Assembly: GCA_021793235.1 (NCBI GenBank)
Contig: JAJYTD010000006.1
Span: 1-64,000, forward strand
Origin: Actinomycetes bacterium
GTDB taxonomy: Bacteria; Actinomycetota; Actinomycetes; Streptosporangiales; Streptosporangiaceae
Reading direction: 5' to 3'
Length of the DNA stretch: 64,000 nt
A program made the position numbers and the translations under genes. Positions 36,245 through 44,753 of this stretch are shown piece after piece. Position 1 is the first letter of the stretch. Every line of letters begins with the position of its first letter. A model generated the notes under the pieces. That model did no database searches and was not told the DNA's origin. It saw only the letters and a list, made by a program, of their open reading frames with translations.

Positions 36245-36364
36245 TCAGGCGAAGAGGTCCTCGGTGCGTTCGACGGTGCTGGATCGGTCCACCCAGGTGC
36301 CGAGCTGTTCGAGGTCGGTGCGGGATGTGATGCGTCCGCGTATGCGCTTACGCTCGGCTATTCG
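36245..36364 (-). pseudogene. C-terminal remnant of an Rpn-family nuclease
   Basis: A short minus-strand frame reads GRITSRTDLEQLGTWVDRS followed by STVERTEDLFA and a stop. This is the typical C-terminal end of Rpn-family PDDEXK (recombination-promoting nuclease/transposase-like) proteins, which close with RI..CTDLEQLDTWI-type sequence. The nuclease domain is absent; upstream sequence is occupied by rraA in another frame. It is a decayed fragment marking past insertion or deletion at this junction. Confidence 0.6.
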
Positions 36365-36852
36365 GGAAGGTCGAGTTTCTCCTCGCTGACGAGGATGCCG
36401 TCGTCGTCGCTGTAGAGCCATGCCTCCGGGGGGAAGACGACGTTGCCGAACGCAACCGGGATGTCCAGGGAGCCGGCGCCCGTCTTGGCGGACTTGCGCG
36501 GGTTGGACCCCAGAGCCTTGATCCCGAGGTCGAGCGTAGCGAGTTCGGCCACGTCGCGGACTGCTCCGTGGATGATGACCCCGGCCCACCCGTTGTCGGC
36601 GGCGGCCTTGGCGACCATGTCACCGAGCAGCGCCGTGCGCAGTGAGCCGCCGCCGTCCACCACCAGTACCCAGCCCTCACCCGGCTGGTTCAGCTGCTCC
36701 TTGACCAGTGCGTTGTCCTCGTGACACTTGATGGTCGCGATAGGGCCGTGGAACGCGGTGCGCGCCCCGAACTGGCGGAACTGCGTCTCGCAACTGGCGA
36801 GCGCGTCCCCGTGCGCGTCGATCAGGTCGGCGGTGGCGAAGACCTCGGTCAT
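36358..36852 (-). CDS. rraA: RraA-family protein (HMG/CHA aldolase-like, RNase E inhibitor homologue)
   Basis: This 164-residue RraA-fold protein has the family signatures [51 protein letters not shown] and [14 protein letters not shown]. Members are either 4-hydroxy-4-methyl-2-oxoglutarate aldolases or regulators of RNase E. The divalent-metal aldolase residues (GDMV, RD) are present. ATG 36852 follows AGAGGAG. It stands alone at the left edge of the accessory patch. Confidence 0.92.
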   Translation of the reverse strand: MTEVFATADLIDAHGDALASCETQFRQFGARTAFHGPIATIKCHEDNALVKEQLNQPGEGWVLVVDGGGSLRTALLGDMVAKAAADNGWAGVIIHGAVRDVAELATLDLGIKALGSNPRKSAKTGAGSLDIPVAFGNVVFPPEAWLYSDDDGILVSEEKLDLPE

Positions 36853-37096
36853 GGAACTCCTCTGCGGGTCGCGGGGTGGTGCGCCCACAAAACTACCGAT
36901 CCCGCGCGTTCCGGGGCGGGGGTGGGCGGTTTCCCTCTGCCTGGGAGGGGTGCGGGTGCTCTTCGCCGCGCGCCGTCACCGGTATCGATCGTGAACTTTC
37001 TGCCGGAGTCGCCCCCCCGAAGTGACCATAAGAGCACGGTGGATGCGCGAGACCCCACATGAGGGGCGGGGCGGTCGTGGGGCACGTAGTGGGTGT

Positions 37097-38302
37097 TCAC
37101 CTCGGAGTCGACCCCAGAAGAGTGCGCACCGCGTGGTCGTAGACGGCTTGGGCGAGGGGGATCGTGTCGATGCGCACCCGTTCGTCGGTGGCGTGCAGCC
37201 CTTGGTAGGCGGGCCCGAATCCAGCGGTGGCGGGGATCTTCAGCCCGGCCAGGAAGTTGCCGATGTTGGAGGGGCCGGCGATCTTGGTTCCCAGGTCGAG
37301 CCCATGGGCGGCGGCGGCCCCGGTGAGGGCGGCGCGCAGTGGCGCTTCCTCTGCTAAAGCGTAGGGAGGCCACCGGGTGTGGGCCTCGACCAGGGTAGGC
37401 GGTGTGGTCGGCCATGCCGCGTCCACGGCGGTCACTACATCGGTCACCAGGTCGGCGGCTCGGGTTCCGTCGAAGGCAGGGGTGGTGCGGATGTCCACGT
37501 TCACCGTGCACAGGTCGGGAACCACCGAGTATCCCTGGCCGGCGTCGATCGCGGTGACCGTTGCCTTGGCTGGGGGAAAGCCCTCGGCCGGTCCGGGGAG
37601 GGGGCGTGCGTTCAAGCTCTGCACGATCTCCACCGCCTTGTCGATGGCGTTGGGAGCGGTGCGGCTGCTTCCGGAGTGCGCGGCTATTCCGTGTACGCGC
37701 AGCCGCATCCGGTGGACACCGCGCCCGCCGATGACGAGCGTGTCCATGCCGGGGTAGCCGATCATCACCCCGCCGATGTCGGGAGGAGTCTCGGGGCCCG
37801 CAAAGAAGCGTTTCGCGCCGCCGAAGCCGCCGGTGTGCTCGTCCAGGTCGAACAGCAGTACCAGGTCGCCGTGCATGAGTTCGGGGACCGTCCGCAGGTG
37901 GGTGGCCAGGTGACAGAACATGGCGATGGCGACCTTGGAGTCGGCCGAGCCCCGGCCCCACAGCCACCCGTCCTCGATCGCTCCGCTGAAGGGGGAGTGG
38001 TGCCAGGCGGCTTGGTCGCCGACCGGTGCGGTGTCCAGGCAGGCGTCCAGTACCCAAGTCGGCCCCGGGTGGAGACCGTGGACCCGGGTGGTGACGGCGA
38101 CCGGTGCGCCGGTGGCGTCACACAGTACTTCGGGGGCCAGGCCTTGGTCGTTCATCCACGCACTCAAGTGGTCGATGGCCTTGTCGTAGGGGTCCACGCC
38201 GCCGCGGGTGGGGATGCGGACCAGCTCCCGGGCCAACTCCACCACTGAGTCGAGGTCGGCTTGGGCGCGGGCCAGAGCAGGCGTGAGGCGGGGAGGGCTC
38301 AT
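37097..38302 (-). CDS. M20-family peptidase-like protein with altered metal ligands
   Basis: This protein of about 401 residues has M20/ArgE/CPG2 architecture: N-terminal catalytic half, central dimerisation domain (VHRMRLRVHGIAAHSGSS) and a return to the catalytic fold with GLHATDERV. Expected metal-site residues deviate. The canonical G-H-x-D is A-C-L-D (Cys88, Asp90), and the canonical Glu-Glu is Glu155-His156. Asp121 (GRGSADSK) is kept. The enzyme may use an unusual metal set or substrate. ATG 38302 overlaps the stop of the upstream regulator gene (ATGA), so the two are co-translated. Confidence 0.8.
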   Translation of the reverse strand: MSPPRLTPALARAQADLDSVVELARELVRIPTRGGVDPYDKAIDHLSAWMNDQGLAPEVLCDATGAPVAVTTRVHGLHPGPTWVLDACLDTAPVGDQAAWHHSPFSGAIEDGWLWGRGSADSKVAIAMFCHLATHLRTVPELMHGDLVLLFDLDEHTGGFGGAKRFFAGPETPPDIGGVMIGYPGMDTLVIGGRGVHRMRLRVHGIAAHSGSSRTAPNAIDKAVEIVQSLNARPLPGPAEGFPPAKATVTAIDAGQGYSVVPDLCTVNVDIRTTPAFDGTRAADLVTDVVTAVDAAWPTTPPTLVEAHTRWPPYALAEEAPLRAALTGAAAAHGLDLGTKIAGPSNIGNFLAGLKIPATAGFGPAYQGLHATDERVRIDTIPLAQAVYDHAVRTLLGSTPR

Positions 38303-38978
38303 GCGGTGTCCTGGTGGGGCGGAGTAAAGGTTGGGCTCAGCGCGTGCAGGGCCGCAGGGTCCTCCACACGCTCGGCGGCGGCGTAGCACTGGCGGGCGTG
38401 GTCCAGGAGCCGTTCGGCGGCTTGGGGGCCCAGAACGACCCCGGAGTCGAAGCCGTAGGCAGATGTGAGCGAGGGGATCGGGACGACAGCGGCTCGTTCA
38501 GAGGCACAGAAGAACCGTTCGGGCATGTCTCTTTCGTCATCGATGAGACCAATGTGCAGGGTTTTCATTCCGAGAGATCGGTCCTGGGGGTCGCGGATGT
38601 GAAGTAGACGGGAGATGTGGTCGTGCAGTGGGGAGTTGCGCGGCGGACCGAACAGCAGCCGGTAATGCACGAGTTCGGGGCGGTTGGTGAGCACTTCCTC
38701 GATGGCGTTCAGGTACGTCGAATCCCGGGATCGGGAACCGGCTACGGCCAGGTGCTGTTGCGCCCGCCGGACCACTCCGACCATGGTGTCGCGAAGGTCG
38801 CGGGGGCCGACCACGAGCTGTGGAGGGTTGGCGGCAATCTCTGTGGTGTCTTGGTGAGCGAACAGTTCTTCGGAGGGGCGGCCGTAGTAAGCGGTGAGCA
38901 TTGCCCGGTAGCGGCGGCGAGTTCGTCGGCGGGAAATAGGGCGTCCTGCACGTTCGTCCTCACAAGGAAGTCGGCCAT
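38299..38978 (-). pseudogene. HTH regulator with damaged N-terminal domain
   Basis: The C-terminal 200 residues (from ATG 38901) form an intact open frame: LVVGPRDLRDTMVGVVRRAQQHLAVAGSRSRD, YRLLFGPPRN, LGMKTLHIGLIDDERDMPERFFCA. This is the sensor half of an actinomycete XRE-type regulator. The matching N-terminus (MADFLVRTNVQDALFPADEL) lies in another frame from ATG 38978. The two meet near 38895-38915 with the recognition helix missing, consistent with a deletion of roughly 70 bp plus frameshift. The truncated 200-codon frame may still be translated because the M20 gene overlaps its stop. Confidence 0.6.
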
Positions 38979-39183
38979 GGCCGCTCCGCTGGGACGGCTG
39001 GGGCCACGGTAGCCGGGGTGCTCCGTGAGCCGCAGGGGTTCGGCTAATCCGGTGCTTCGTCCACCGCCGGTGGACAGCCGCCGAACAGAGGATGAGTAAA
39101 ACGGTGGCCAACCGGTGATCTGGCCTTGCGCCTCCCGCACGGTGACGCTGGGAACGTCCATTGACGCACCGGTTGGAGGCACC

Positions 39184-39351
39184 GTGCCCTTCCGCGCCGA
39201 GCCTTTCGGCCGCATCCCATTGGAAGCGTTCGCTGTCGGAGCCGCCCCCGTCGTCACCACCACAGCGGGCGTGGCGGTCGTGGGGGAGTTCGTGTTCGGT
39301 GGTGGGTGCTCTATGGCGCATTGGGGGAGTCCTCGTCGGGGGCGGGGATGA
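39184..39351 (+). pseudogene. Fragment of a GT-B glycosyltransferase
   Basis: A 55-codon plus-strand frame with coding-like third positions reads EPFGRIPLEAFAVGAAPVVTT. This is the donor-binding EX7E motif and following strand of GT4-type glycosyltransferases. Nothing before or after completes the fold; an ATPase gene overlaps it on the opposite strand. It is probably a relic of a deleted glycosyltransferase. The call rests on one short motif. Confidence 0.45.
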
Positions 39352-39781
39352 TCGCCCACACGGAGCGGTACCCGTTGGGGTGGCGGGTGGTGCCCCAATC
39401 GGTGGTCACGGCTTCTACCAGGAGCAGGCCCCGTCCCTGTTCCGCGTCGATCCCGGGGGTTCGCGGGAGGGGGATGGCGGGGTTGGTGGTGAGCGGTCCC
39501 GCGTCGATGACCTCGACCCGCACCCCGGCCGGGACGTGTTCGACGGCGACCCCGATCTCGCCACCGGACAGACCGCTGCGGGTGTGGCGCGCCGCATTGG
39601 CCACGAGTTCGGACATGACCAGCTCGGTGTCGGCCAGTGCGGGATGGCCCGCGCCGAGCACCGTGGCCGCGTAGCGGCGGGCATCTCTGGCAGCCCCGAA
39701 GGTGCCCGGGATGCACCGCTGCCCGGTCGGTGTACCTGTACCTGCCAGTCGGCCGGGGTGGGGTCCCATCGAGGCCGCCAT
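39311..39781 (-). CDS. ATP-binding protein of the anti-sigma (RsbW/SpoIIAB-like) HATPase family
   Basis: This 156-residue protein has a GHKL ATPase fold: the N-box VMSELVANAARHT, VEVIDAGP in place of the G1 box, and EQGRGLLLVEAVTTDWG as G2. These small HATPases occur beside XRE/DUF397 pairs in actinomycetes (the Scr/WhiJ-AbaA type of locus). It is divergent from the XRE gene across a 200-bp region carrying a palindrome. No sigma-factor partner is present nearby. Confidence 0.87.
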   Translation of the reverse strand: MAASMGPHPGRLAGTGTPTGQRCIPGTFGAARDARRYAATVLGAGHPALADTELVMSELVANAARHTRSGLSGGEIGVAVEHVPAGVRVEVIDAGPLTTNPAIPLPRTPGIDAEQGRGLLLVEAVTTDWGTTRHPNGYRSVWAIIPAPDEDSPNAP

Positions 39782-39886
39782 GGTGAATCACCTCTGTCAG
39801 ATTTCCCCTGAACAGGGAGAGCGAGTGCGCTCATTTCTCTACGATGCAAGTATCAACAGAAAGTGATCGCCAGATCAATAGGTTCT

Positions 39887-39901
39887 AGAGAAATTTTCTC
39901 T
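39887..39901. promoter_or_regulatory. 15-bp palindrome between the ATPase and XRE genes
   Basis: AGAGAAA-T-TTTCTCT is a perfect 7-1-7 palindrome in the AT-rich divergent region. A second TTTCTCT half-site occurs at 39834-39840. It is a good operator candidate for the adjacent XRE regulator (inference). Confidence 0.5.
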
Positions 39902-39981
39902 GAGTTGGATTGCGGTAGATTGGCTTCAGGGCCGTGGGTGCGTCAAACTGGAACACGACAGACGATCCCTGGAGGTAGCTG

Positions 39982-40848
39982 GTGGGGCAGAGCCCTGCGG
40001 GTGTCACGCGGCGCACGATCTCTCGCGTTATGCGGCAAGCCCGTCTCCGCGCAGGTATCAAGAGTGGTGCCGCTGCGCAGCACGCGGGGATCGCTGCTGG
40101 CACGCTGACGAAGTATGAGAAGGCGGAGAACCCGTGGCCGGTACCCGTCGTTCACATCCTCGCCGAGTACTACGGGCTCTCCAATGAGGACCGTGACAAG
40201 GTCGTGGACTTGGCGCGGCGGCGGGAGCTCGGTTGGTGGCAGCGTCACCAGGACATCCCCGAATGGTTCGAGGCCTACGTCGGTTTGGAGGCCGAGGCAC
40301 ACACCGTCCTCAACTATGAGGACGGCACGATTCCAGGGCTTCTACAGACCGGTGACTACGCTCGCGCGGTGATCGCGGCCGATATCGACGCCGGAAGCAG
40401 CGAGCAGATCGAATCCCACGTCTCGGTCCGGATGCGGCGCCAGGAACGGCTGACCGCCGACACTCCGGTCACGTTCAGCGCGGTATTCAACGAGTCCGCT
40501 CTGTACCGCGAAGTAGGCGGATCGGCAGTGATGCGGGAACAGCTCCGCCTGTTGATCGACCGGTCCGAGCTGCCCAATCTTGACGTGCGTGTACTGCCGT
40601 TCGAAGCCGGGGCGCACGCTGCCAGTGAGGGCAGTTTCGTCCTCATGCAGTTCCCGAACCTGCTTGAAGGCGTCTCGTTTGGAGATGTCGTCCTGGTTGA
40701 GTACCGGGTAGGGGCGCTGTACCTCGAAGAGGAGCACGAGACCGCATCGTTCGCGCGAGTCTTCCAACGACTACAGGAGACCTCGCTGGACCCGCATGAG
40801 TCTGTGAAGCGCATCCGGCGGGTGCTGGATGAGAGATATGAGGGATGA
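39982..40848 (+). CDS. XRE-family regulator with DUF5753 (Scr1/WhiJ type)
   Basis: This 288-residue protein has an N-terminal helix-turn-helix (about 12-65: MRQARLRAGIKSGAAAQHAGIAAGTLTKYEKAEN) and a DUF5753 C-terminal domain (ILAEYYGLSNEDRDKVVDLAR, WFEAYVGLEAEAHTVLNYED, TIPGLLQTGDYARAVI, RQERLTADTP). This family is confined to actinomycetes and is normally encoded with a small DUF397 protein that modulates it. Members such as WhiJ influence development and secondary metabolism. The GTG follows CTGGAGGTAGCTG. The DUF397 gene overlaps the stop by 4 bp. Confidence 0.93.
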   Translation: MGQSPAGVTRRTISRVMRQARLRAGIKSGAAAQHAGIAAGTLTKYEKAENPWPVPVVHILAEYYGLSNEDRDKVVDLARRRELGWWQRHQDIPEWFEAYVGLEAEAHTVLNYEDGTIPGLLQTGDYARAVIAADIDAGSSEQIESHVSVRMRRQERLTADTPVTFSAVFNESALYREVGGSAVMREQLRLLIDRSELPNLDVRVLPFEAGAHAASEGSFVLMQFPNLLEGVSFGDVVLVEYRVGALYLEEEHETASFARVFQRLQETSLDPHESVKRIRRVLDERYEG

Positions 40849-41051
40849 GGAACATAGTGGTGTTCGACCGGCTCGACTGGCGGAGATCAAGCTACTCCGG
40901 CGGTGCAGGTGGCAACTGCGTTGAGGTGGCTGATCTTCCCGCAGGCCGCCGGGCGGTCCGGGACAGCAAGCGCCCCGAGGAGGGTTTCCTCCTGTTCTCG
41001 CCCGAGGAATGGGCGGCGTTCGTGGGCTCTGCCCGGGACGGGGAACTCTAG
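40845..41051 (+). CDS. DUF397 domain-containing protein
   Basis: This 68-residue protein is a typical DUF397 member: [51 protein letters not shown]. It partners the preceding XRE/DUF5753 regulator, with which it overlaps (ATGA). Known pairs act like a regulator/antagonist or toxin-antitoxin-like module. There is no separate promoter. Confidence 0.93.
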   Translation: MRNIVVFDRLDWRRSSYSGGAGGNCVEVADLPAGRRAVRDSKRPEEGFLLFSPEEWAAFVGSARDGEL

Positions 41052-41113
41052 GACCCGGCACTTGCCCCCCGGGGGCGGTCCCAACTGCCGCGCACAACTG
41101 CCAAACTGGAACC

Positions 41114-42409
41114 GTGGGTACCCAGAAGACTTCCGCTGAGCTGTTCCAACGAGCCGCATCCGTCGTTCCGGGAGCGGTCAACTCCCCGGTCCGGGCGTTC
41201 GGGGCGGTGGGGGGCACTCCTCCGTTCATGGCATCGGGCACGGGCCCCTACCTCACCGATGCCGACGGCAACACCTACGTCGACCTCATCTGCTCCTGGG
41301 GGCCGCTCATCCTCGGGCACGCCCACCCGGCGGTGGTCGAGGCGCTGACCGAGGCCGCCGCACGGGGCACCTCCTACGGCGCCCCGACCCCGGGGGAGGT
41401 GGAGCTGGCCGAGGAGATCGTCGCCCGCGCCCCCGTGGAGCAGGTGCGGCTGGTCAACTCCGGCACGGAGGCCACCATGTCGGCGATCCGGCTGGCCCGC
41501 GGCGCCACCGGGCGCAGCAAGGTGGTCAAGTTCGCCGGAAACTACCACGGCCACGTGGACGCGCTCCTGGCCGCCGCGGGATCGGGCGTGGCGACGTTCG
41601 CGCTGCCGGACTCGCCGGGGGTGACGGGGGCGAGCGCGGCGGACACGCTGGTGCTGCCCTACAACGACATCAAGGCGGTGGAGCGCGTATTCGCCGAGTC
41701 CGGTGGCGACATCGCCTGCGTGATCGCTGAGGCGTGCCCGGCCAACATGGGCGTCGTCCCGCCGAAGGACGGCTTCAACGCCCGGCTCAAGGAGATCGCC
41801 GCCGCCCACGGGGCGCTGCTGGTGCTCGACGAGGTCCTGACGGGTTTCCGTGTCAGTCCGTCCGGCTGGTACGGGCTGGAGGGGGTAGCACCCGACCTCA
41901 TGACGTTCGGCAAGGTCATGGGCGGCGGGCTGCCGGCGGCGGCGTTCGGCGGCCGGGCCGACCTCATGGCGCAGCTCGCTCCGGCCGGCCCCGTCTACCA
42001 GGCCGGAACCCTGTCGGGGAACCCGCTGGCCACCGCCGCCGGCCTGGCCACTCTGCGCAACGCTACCCCTGAGGTCTATGCGCACATCGACCGTGTGGCA
42101 GCGCAGGTCGCCGAGGCGGTCGGGCAGGAGTTGAGCGCGGCCGGGGTCGCGCACCGCATCCAGCGAGGCGGGAACCTCTTCACGGTGTTCTTCACCGACG
42201 CGGAGGTCACCGACTTCGACGGCGCCCGCGCCCAGGACGTCGGCCGGTTCGCGGCGTTCTTCCACGCGATGCTGGAGCAGGGCGTCTACCTGCCGCCAGC
42301 GGCGTTCGAGGCGTGGTTCTTCTCCGCCGCGCACGATGACGCGGCGATCGACCGGGTCGTCTCGGCACTGCCGAAAGCCGCCCGCGCCGCTGCCGCGGCC
42401 GGTTCGTGA
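41114..42409 (+). CDS. hemL: Glutamate-1-semialdehyde 2,1-aminomutase
   Basis: HemL converts glutamate-1-semialdehyde to 5-aminolevulinate, downstream of HemA. The 431-residue PLP enzyme has [38 protein letters not shown] and the PLP lysine Lys267 in [20 protein letters not shown] 41114 with GGAACC upstream matches the family start; the longer frame does not. It is separated from the rex-hemACDB operon by the 36.2-41.1 kb accessory patch. Confidence 0.96.
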   Translation: MGTQKTSAELFQRAASVVPGAVNSPVRAFGAVGGTPPFMASGTGPYLTDADGNTYVDLICSWGPLILGHAHPAVVEALTEAAARGTSYGAPTPGEVELAEEIVARAPVEQVRLVNSGTEATMSAIRLARGATGRSKVVKFAGNYHGHVDALLAAAGSGVATFALPDSPGVTGASAADTLVLPYNDIKAVERVFAESGGDIACVIAEACPANMGVVPPKDGFNARLKEIAAAHGALLVLDEVLTGFRVSPSGWYGLEGVAPDLMTFGKVMGGGLPAAAFGGRADLMAQLAPAGPVYQAGTLSGNPLATAAGLATLRNATPEVYAHIDRVAAQVAEAVGQELSAAGVAHRIQRGGNLFTVFFTDAEVTDFDGARAQDVGRFAAFFHAMLEQGVYLPPAAFEAWFFSAAHDDAAIDRVVSALPKAARAAAAAGS

Positions 42410-42436
42410 GGCACGGTATCGGCGACGCGAGGCGGG

Positions 42437-42459
42437 ACGGCGCCCGTGGTGGGCGCCGT
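42437..42459 (+). terminator. Hairpin after hemL
   Basis: ACGGCGCCC and GGGCGCCGT are perfect 9-bp arms with a GTGGT loop, 27 bases past the hemL stop. It is probably a terminator, as the next gene starts 170 bases later. Confidence 0.65.
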
Positions 42460-42628
42460 GGTGGGCGCGGCGCAGGAGGCGGCCGCTAAGTTGGAGGGTA
42501 CGCGGTCCCCTGACGTCACACCAGGCACACCGTGGGCGGTACTCGGGGCAGGCCGAAGCCCGGTGGTAAAGACGTGCGGGATGCGCGCTGTGCCGTGAGA
42601 ACCAACCGAAGGGAAACGGTCGCCTGTG

Positions 42629-43264
42629 ATGACCACGACCACCGTCGTCCACCTCCTCAGACATGGCGAAGTGCACAACCCCGAGGGGGTGCTCTACGGT
42701 CGGCTGCCGGAATTCCACCTGAGCAAGACCGGGGTCCAGATGGCCGAACTCGCCGCATCGTGGTTCGCCGGGCGGGACATCGCGGTGCTGTACTCGTCAC
42801 CGCTGGACCGCACCCAGGAGACCGCGATGCCGCTGGCGGAGAACTTCGGTCTCGCCGTTCACCTGGACGAGCGGCTGATCGAGGCCGCGAACCGGTTCCA
42901 GGGAATGGCCCTGTCCGCCCGTTCGGTACGCGATCCCCGCGTGTGGAGCCGGCTGTACAACCCGTTCCTGCCGTCCTGGGGCGAACCGTACACGGAGATC
43001 GCCGCCCGCATGGTCGAGGTCATCAAGGCCGTACGCAAGGAGGCGTGGGGGCGCGAGGCCGTCTGCGTCAGTCACCAGTTGCCGATCTGGATGGCGCGCC
43101 GTTCTGCGGAGCGTCAGCGGCTGTGGCACCGGCCCGACCGCCGCCAGTGCAACCTCGCGAGCGTGACCTCCCTGACGTTTGAGGACCAGAAGCTGGTCAG
43201 CGTGGGTTACACCGAGCCCGCGGCGGAGCTCTACACAAAGGGGCCGGCGGTTCCCGGGGCCTGA
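42629..43264 (+). CDS. Histidine phosphatase family protein (phosphoglycerate mutase-like)
   Basis: This protein of about 211 residues belongs to the histidine phosphatase superfamily: LLRHGEVHNPEGVLYGRLPEF with the nucleophilic His, YSSPLDRTQETAMPLAENFGL, and the second catalytic His in VCVSHQLPIWMARR. It is a cytoplasmic phosphatase of unknown substrate. A GTG (42626) lies directly before the ATG used here. In many actinomycetes this gene follows hemL and precedes cytochrome-c biogenesis genes; those genes are not here. Confidence 0.9.
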   Translation: MTTTTVVHLLRHGEVHNPEGVLYGRLPEFHLSKTGVQMAELAASWFAGRDIAVLYSSPLDRTQETAMPLAENFGLAVHLDERLIEAANRFQGMALSARSVRDPRVWSRLYNPFLPSWGEPYTEIAARMVEVIKAVRKEAWGREAVCVSHQLPIWMARRSAERQRLWHRPDRRQCNLASVTSLTFEDQKLVSVGYTEPAAELYTKGPAVPGA

Positions 43265-43494
43265 CCCCGGTTGAGAGGCGGCGAGAGTAGCCACGGCACA
43301 TTCCGGACACACCGCATGCGTCCAGACACTGGTCGAGAAGGTAGGGTGGTGCGCTGGGTGCGGTGTCCATCACTGGCGCGTTGTCCGCGCGCCCCCTCAG
43401 GGAGGGCGACGCTCCCCATCGTCCCGGCGGTGCCCGCGTATTCGCGCGCACGATAAACCGCCGTGTCTTTTTACTGTTGGCGAGAGGTGGTCCC

Positions 43495-43593
43495 ATGGGT
43501 TCCGTCGTCAAGAAGCGCCGAAAGCGCATGGCAAAGAAGAAGCACCGCAAGATGCTGAAGAGGACTCGCATCGCGCGCCGCAGCAAAAAGTAG
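43495..43593 (+). CDS. 30S ribosomal protein bS22 (AURKAIP1/COX24 domain)
   Basis: This 32-residue, extremely basic protein (MGSVVKKRRKRMAKKKHRKM then LKRTRIARRSKK) matches the actinobacterial bS22 protein seen in mycobacterial ribosomes. GAGAGGTGG precedes the ATG. Expression is monocistronic, closed by a hairpin. It is easily missed because of its size. Confidence 0.9.
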   Translation: MGSVVKKRRKRMAKKKHRKMLKRTRIARRSKK

Positions 43594-43598
43594 GTTCG

Positions 43599-43652
43599 TT
43601 TCTCCGCGGACGCCGCATGGCCGCTATCGCGGCCGCGGCCGACGCGGAGAAA
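43599..43652 (+). terminator. Terminator after bS22
   Basis: TTTCTCCGCG (43599-43608) pairs with CGCGGAGAAA (43643-43652), with an additional GGCCGC-rich inner stem. It begins 5 bases past the bS22 stop. Confidence 0.65.
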
Positions 43653-43692
43653 CCCCCCTCAACACGAACCCGATCTGTGGAGGCGTGCCGTC

Positions 43693-44706
43693 ATGGGCCG
43701 CATCGTGCTCGTTACCGGTGTCTCCCGCTACCTGGGAGCCCGGGTAGCGGAGGCGTTGCAGGCGGATCCCGGTGTCGAACGGGTCATCGGGGTGGATCCC
43801 GTACCACCCCGGCAGGAAGCCGGACGCGCGGAATATGTCGCGACCGACCTGCACAGCGACAGTGTGAACCGCGTTGTCCGCGATTCCGGCGCGGACACCG
43901 TCCTGCATCTGGGCCTTGCCACCATGTCCGAGGACGTCGGCGGCCGGGCGGCGATGAAGGAGAACAACGTCCTCGGGACCATGCAGCTGCTCGCGGCCTG
44001 TCAGCGGTCGCACACGGTCCGCCGACTGGTGGTGCGCTCCAGCGCGGCCGTCTACAGCGAGCCGGAACACGACCCTGGCCTGTGCACCGAGGACATCGAG
44101 GCCCGTTCGATGCCGCGCTCGGCCTACGCTCAGGACGCCGCCGAGGTGGAGTTCCATACGCGCGGCCTGGCCCGGCGGCGCCCGGACCTGTCCGTCGCGA
44201 TCATGCGGTTCGCCAATTTCATCGGACCGTCGATGGAGACACCGCTCACCCGCTACCTGGGGCTCAGGGTCGTGCCCACGGTGCGCGGATACGACCCTCG
44301 GATGCAGTTCCTCCACGAGGACGACGGGGTCGAGGCCATACGCAGGATGGCACTGGGTGACGGGAACGGTGTCTTCAACGTCGCCGCACCCGGCTCCCTC
44401 ACGCTGTCGCAGTGCTTGCGCAGAGCGGGCCGTCCGGGCCTGGCCATGCCTGAACGCGGCTTGCGGATGCTCGGCGGGCTCGCCCGCCGGGGCAGGCTCG
44501 ATTACTCGCCCGATCAGCTTCGGCTGCTCTGCTCCGACCGGGTACTGGATTTCAGCAAGCTGGAGCACACCCTCGGCTGGACGCCGACCTACACCTCGCA
44601 GGAGGCGTTCGAGTCTTTCCTGCGGGAGCGTTCGGCACAGCGTGCGCATCCGAAACGGCGCCGACGCAATGAGCGACACCCCCAGATCGGCAGTGCAGCG
44701 GCATAG
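43693..44706 (+). CDS. NAD-dependent epimerase/dehydratase family protein
   Basis: This 337-residue extended SDR has the Rossmann motif VLVTGVSRYLGARVAEAL (the usual GxxGxxG is G-V-S-R-Y-L-G), NVLGTMQLLAAC and RSSAAVYSEPEH. The usual YxxxK catalytic motif is replaced by SAYAQDAAEVE: Tyr is present and Lys is absent. It is therefore likely an atypical or binding-only member. The C-terminal substrate domain has QFLHEDDGVEAIRRMA and VFNVAAPGSLTLSQ. The substrate is unknown. It is convergent with the HAD gene. Confidence 0.82.
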   Translation: MGRIVLVTGVSRYLGARVAEALQADPGVERVIGVDPVPPRQEAGRAEYVATDLHSDSVNRVVRDSGADTVLHLGLATMSEDVGGRAAMKENNVLGTMQLLAACQRSHTVRRLVVRSSAAVYSEPEHDPGLCTEDIEARSMPRSAYAQDAAEVEFHTRGLARRRPDLSVAIMRFANFIGPSMETPLTRYLGLRVVPTVRGYDPRMQFLHEDDGVEAIRRMALGDGNGVFNVAAPGSLTLSQCLRRAGRPGLAMPERGLRMLGGLARRGRLDYSPDQLRLLCSDRVLDFSKLEHTLGWTPTYTSQEAFESFLRERSAQRAHPKRRRRNERHPQIGSAAA

Positions 44707-44753
44707 GCACCTCGGCATAGTGCGGTTCCAAGGCGCCGGACGTTCCCGCCGCC

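Noticed and set aside
41048-42718. 556-codon minus-strand open frame
   Set aside because: Antisense of hemL; no recognisable domain and Arg/Gly/His-rich shadow composition.
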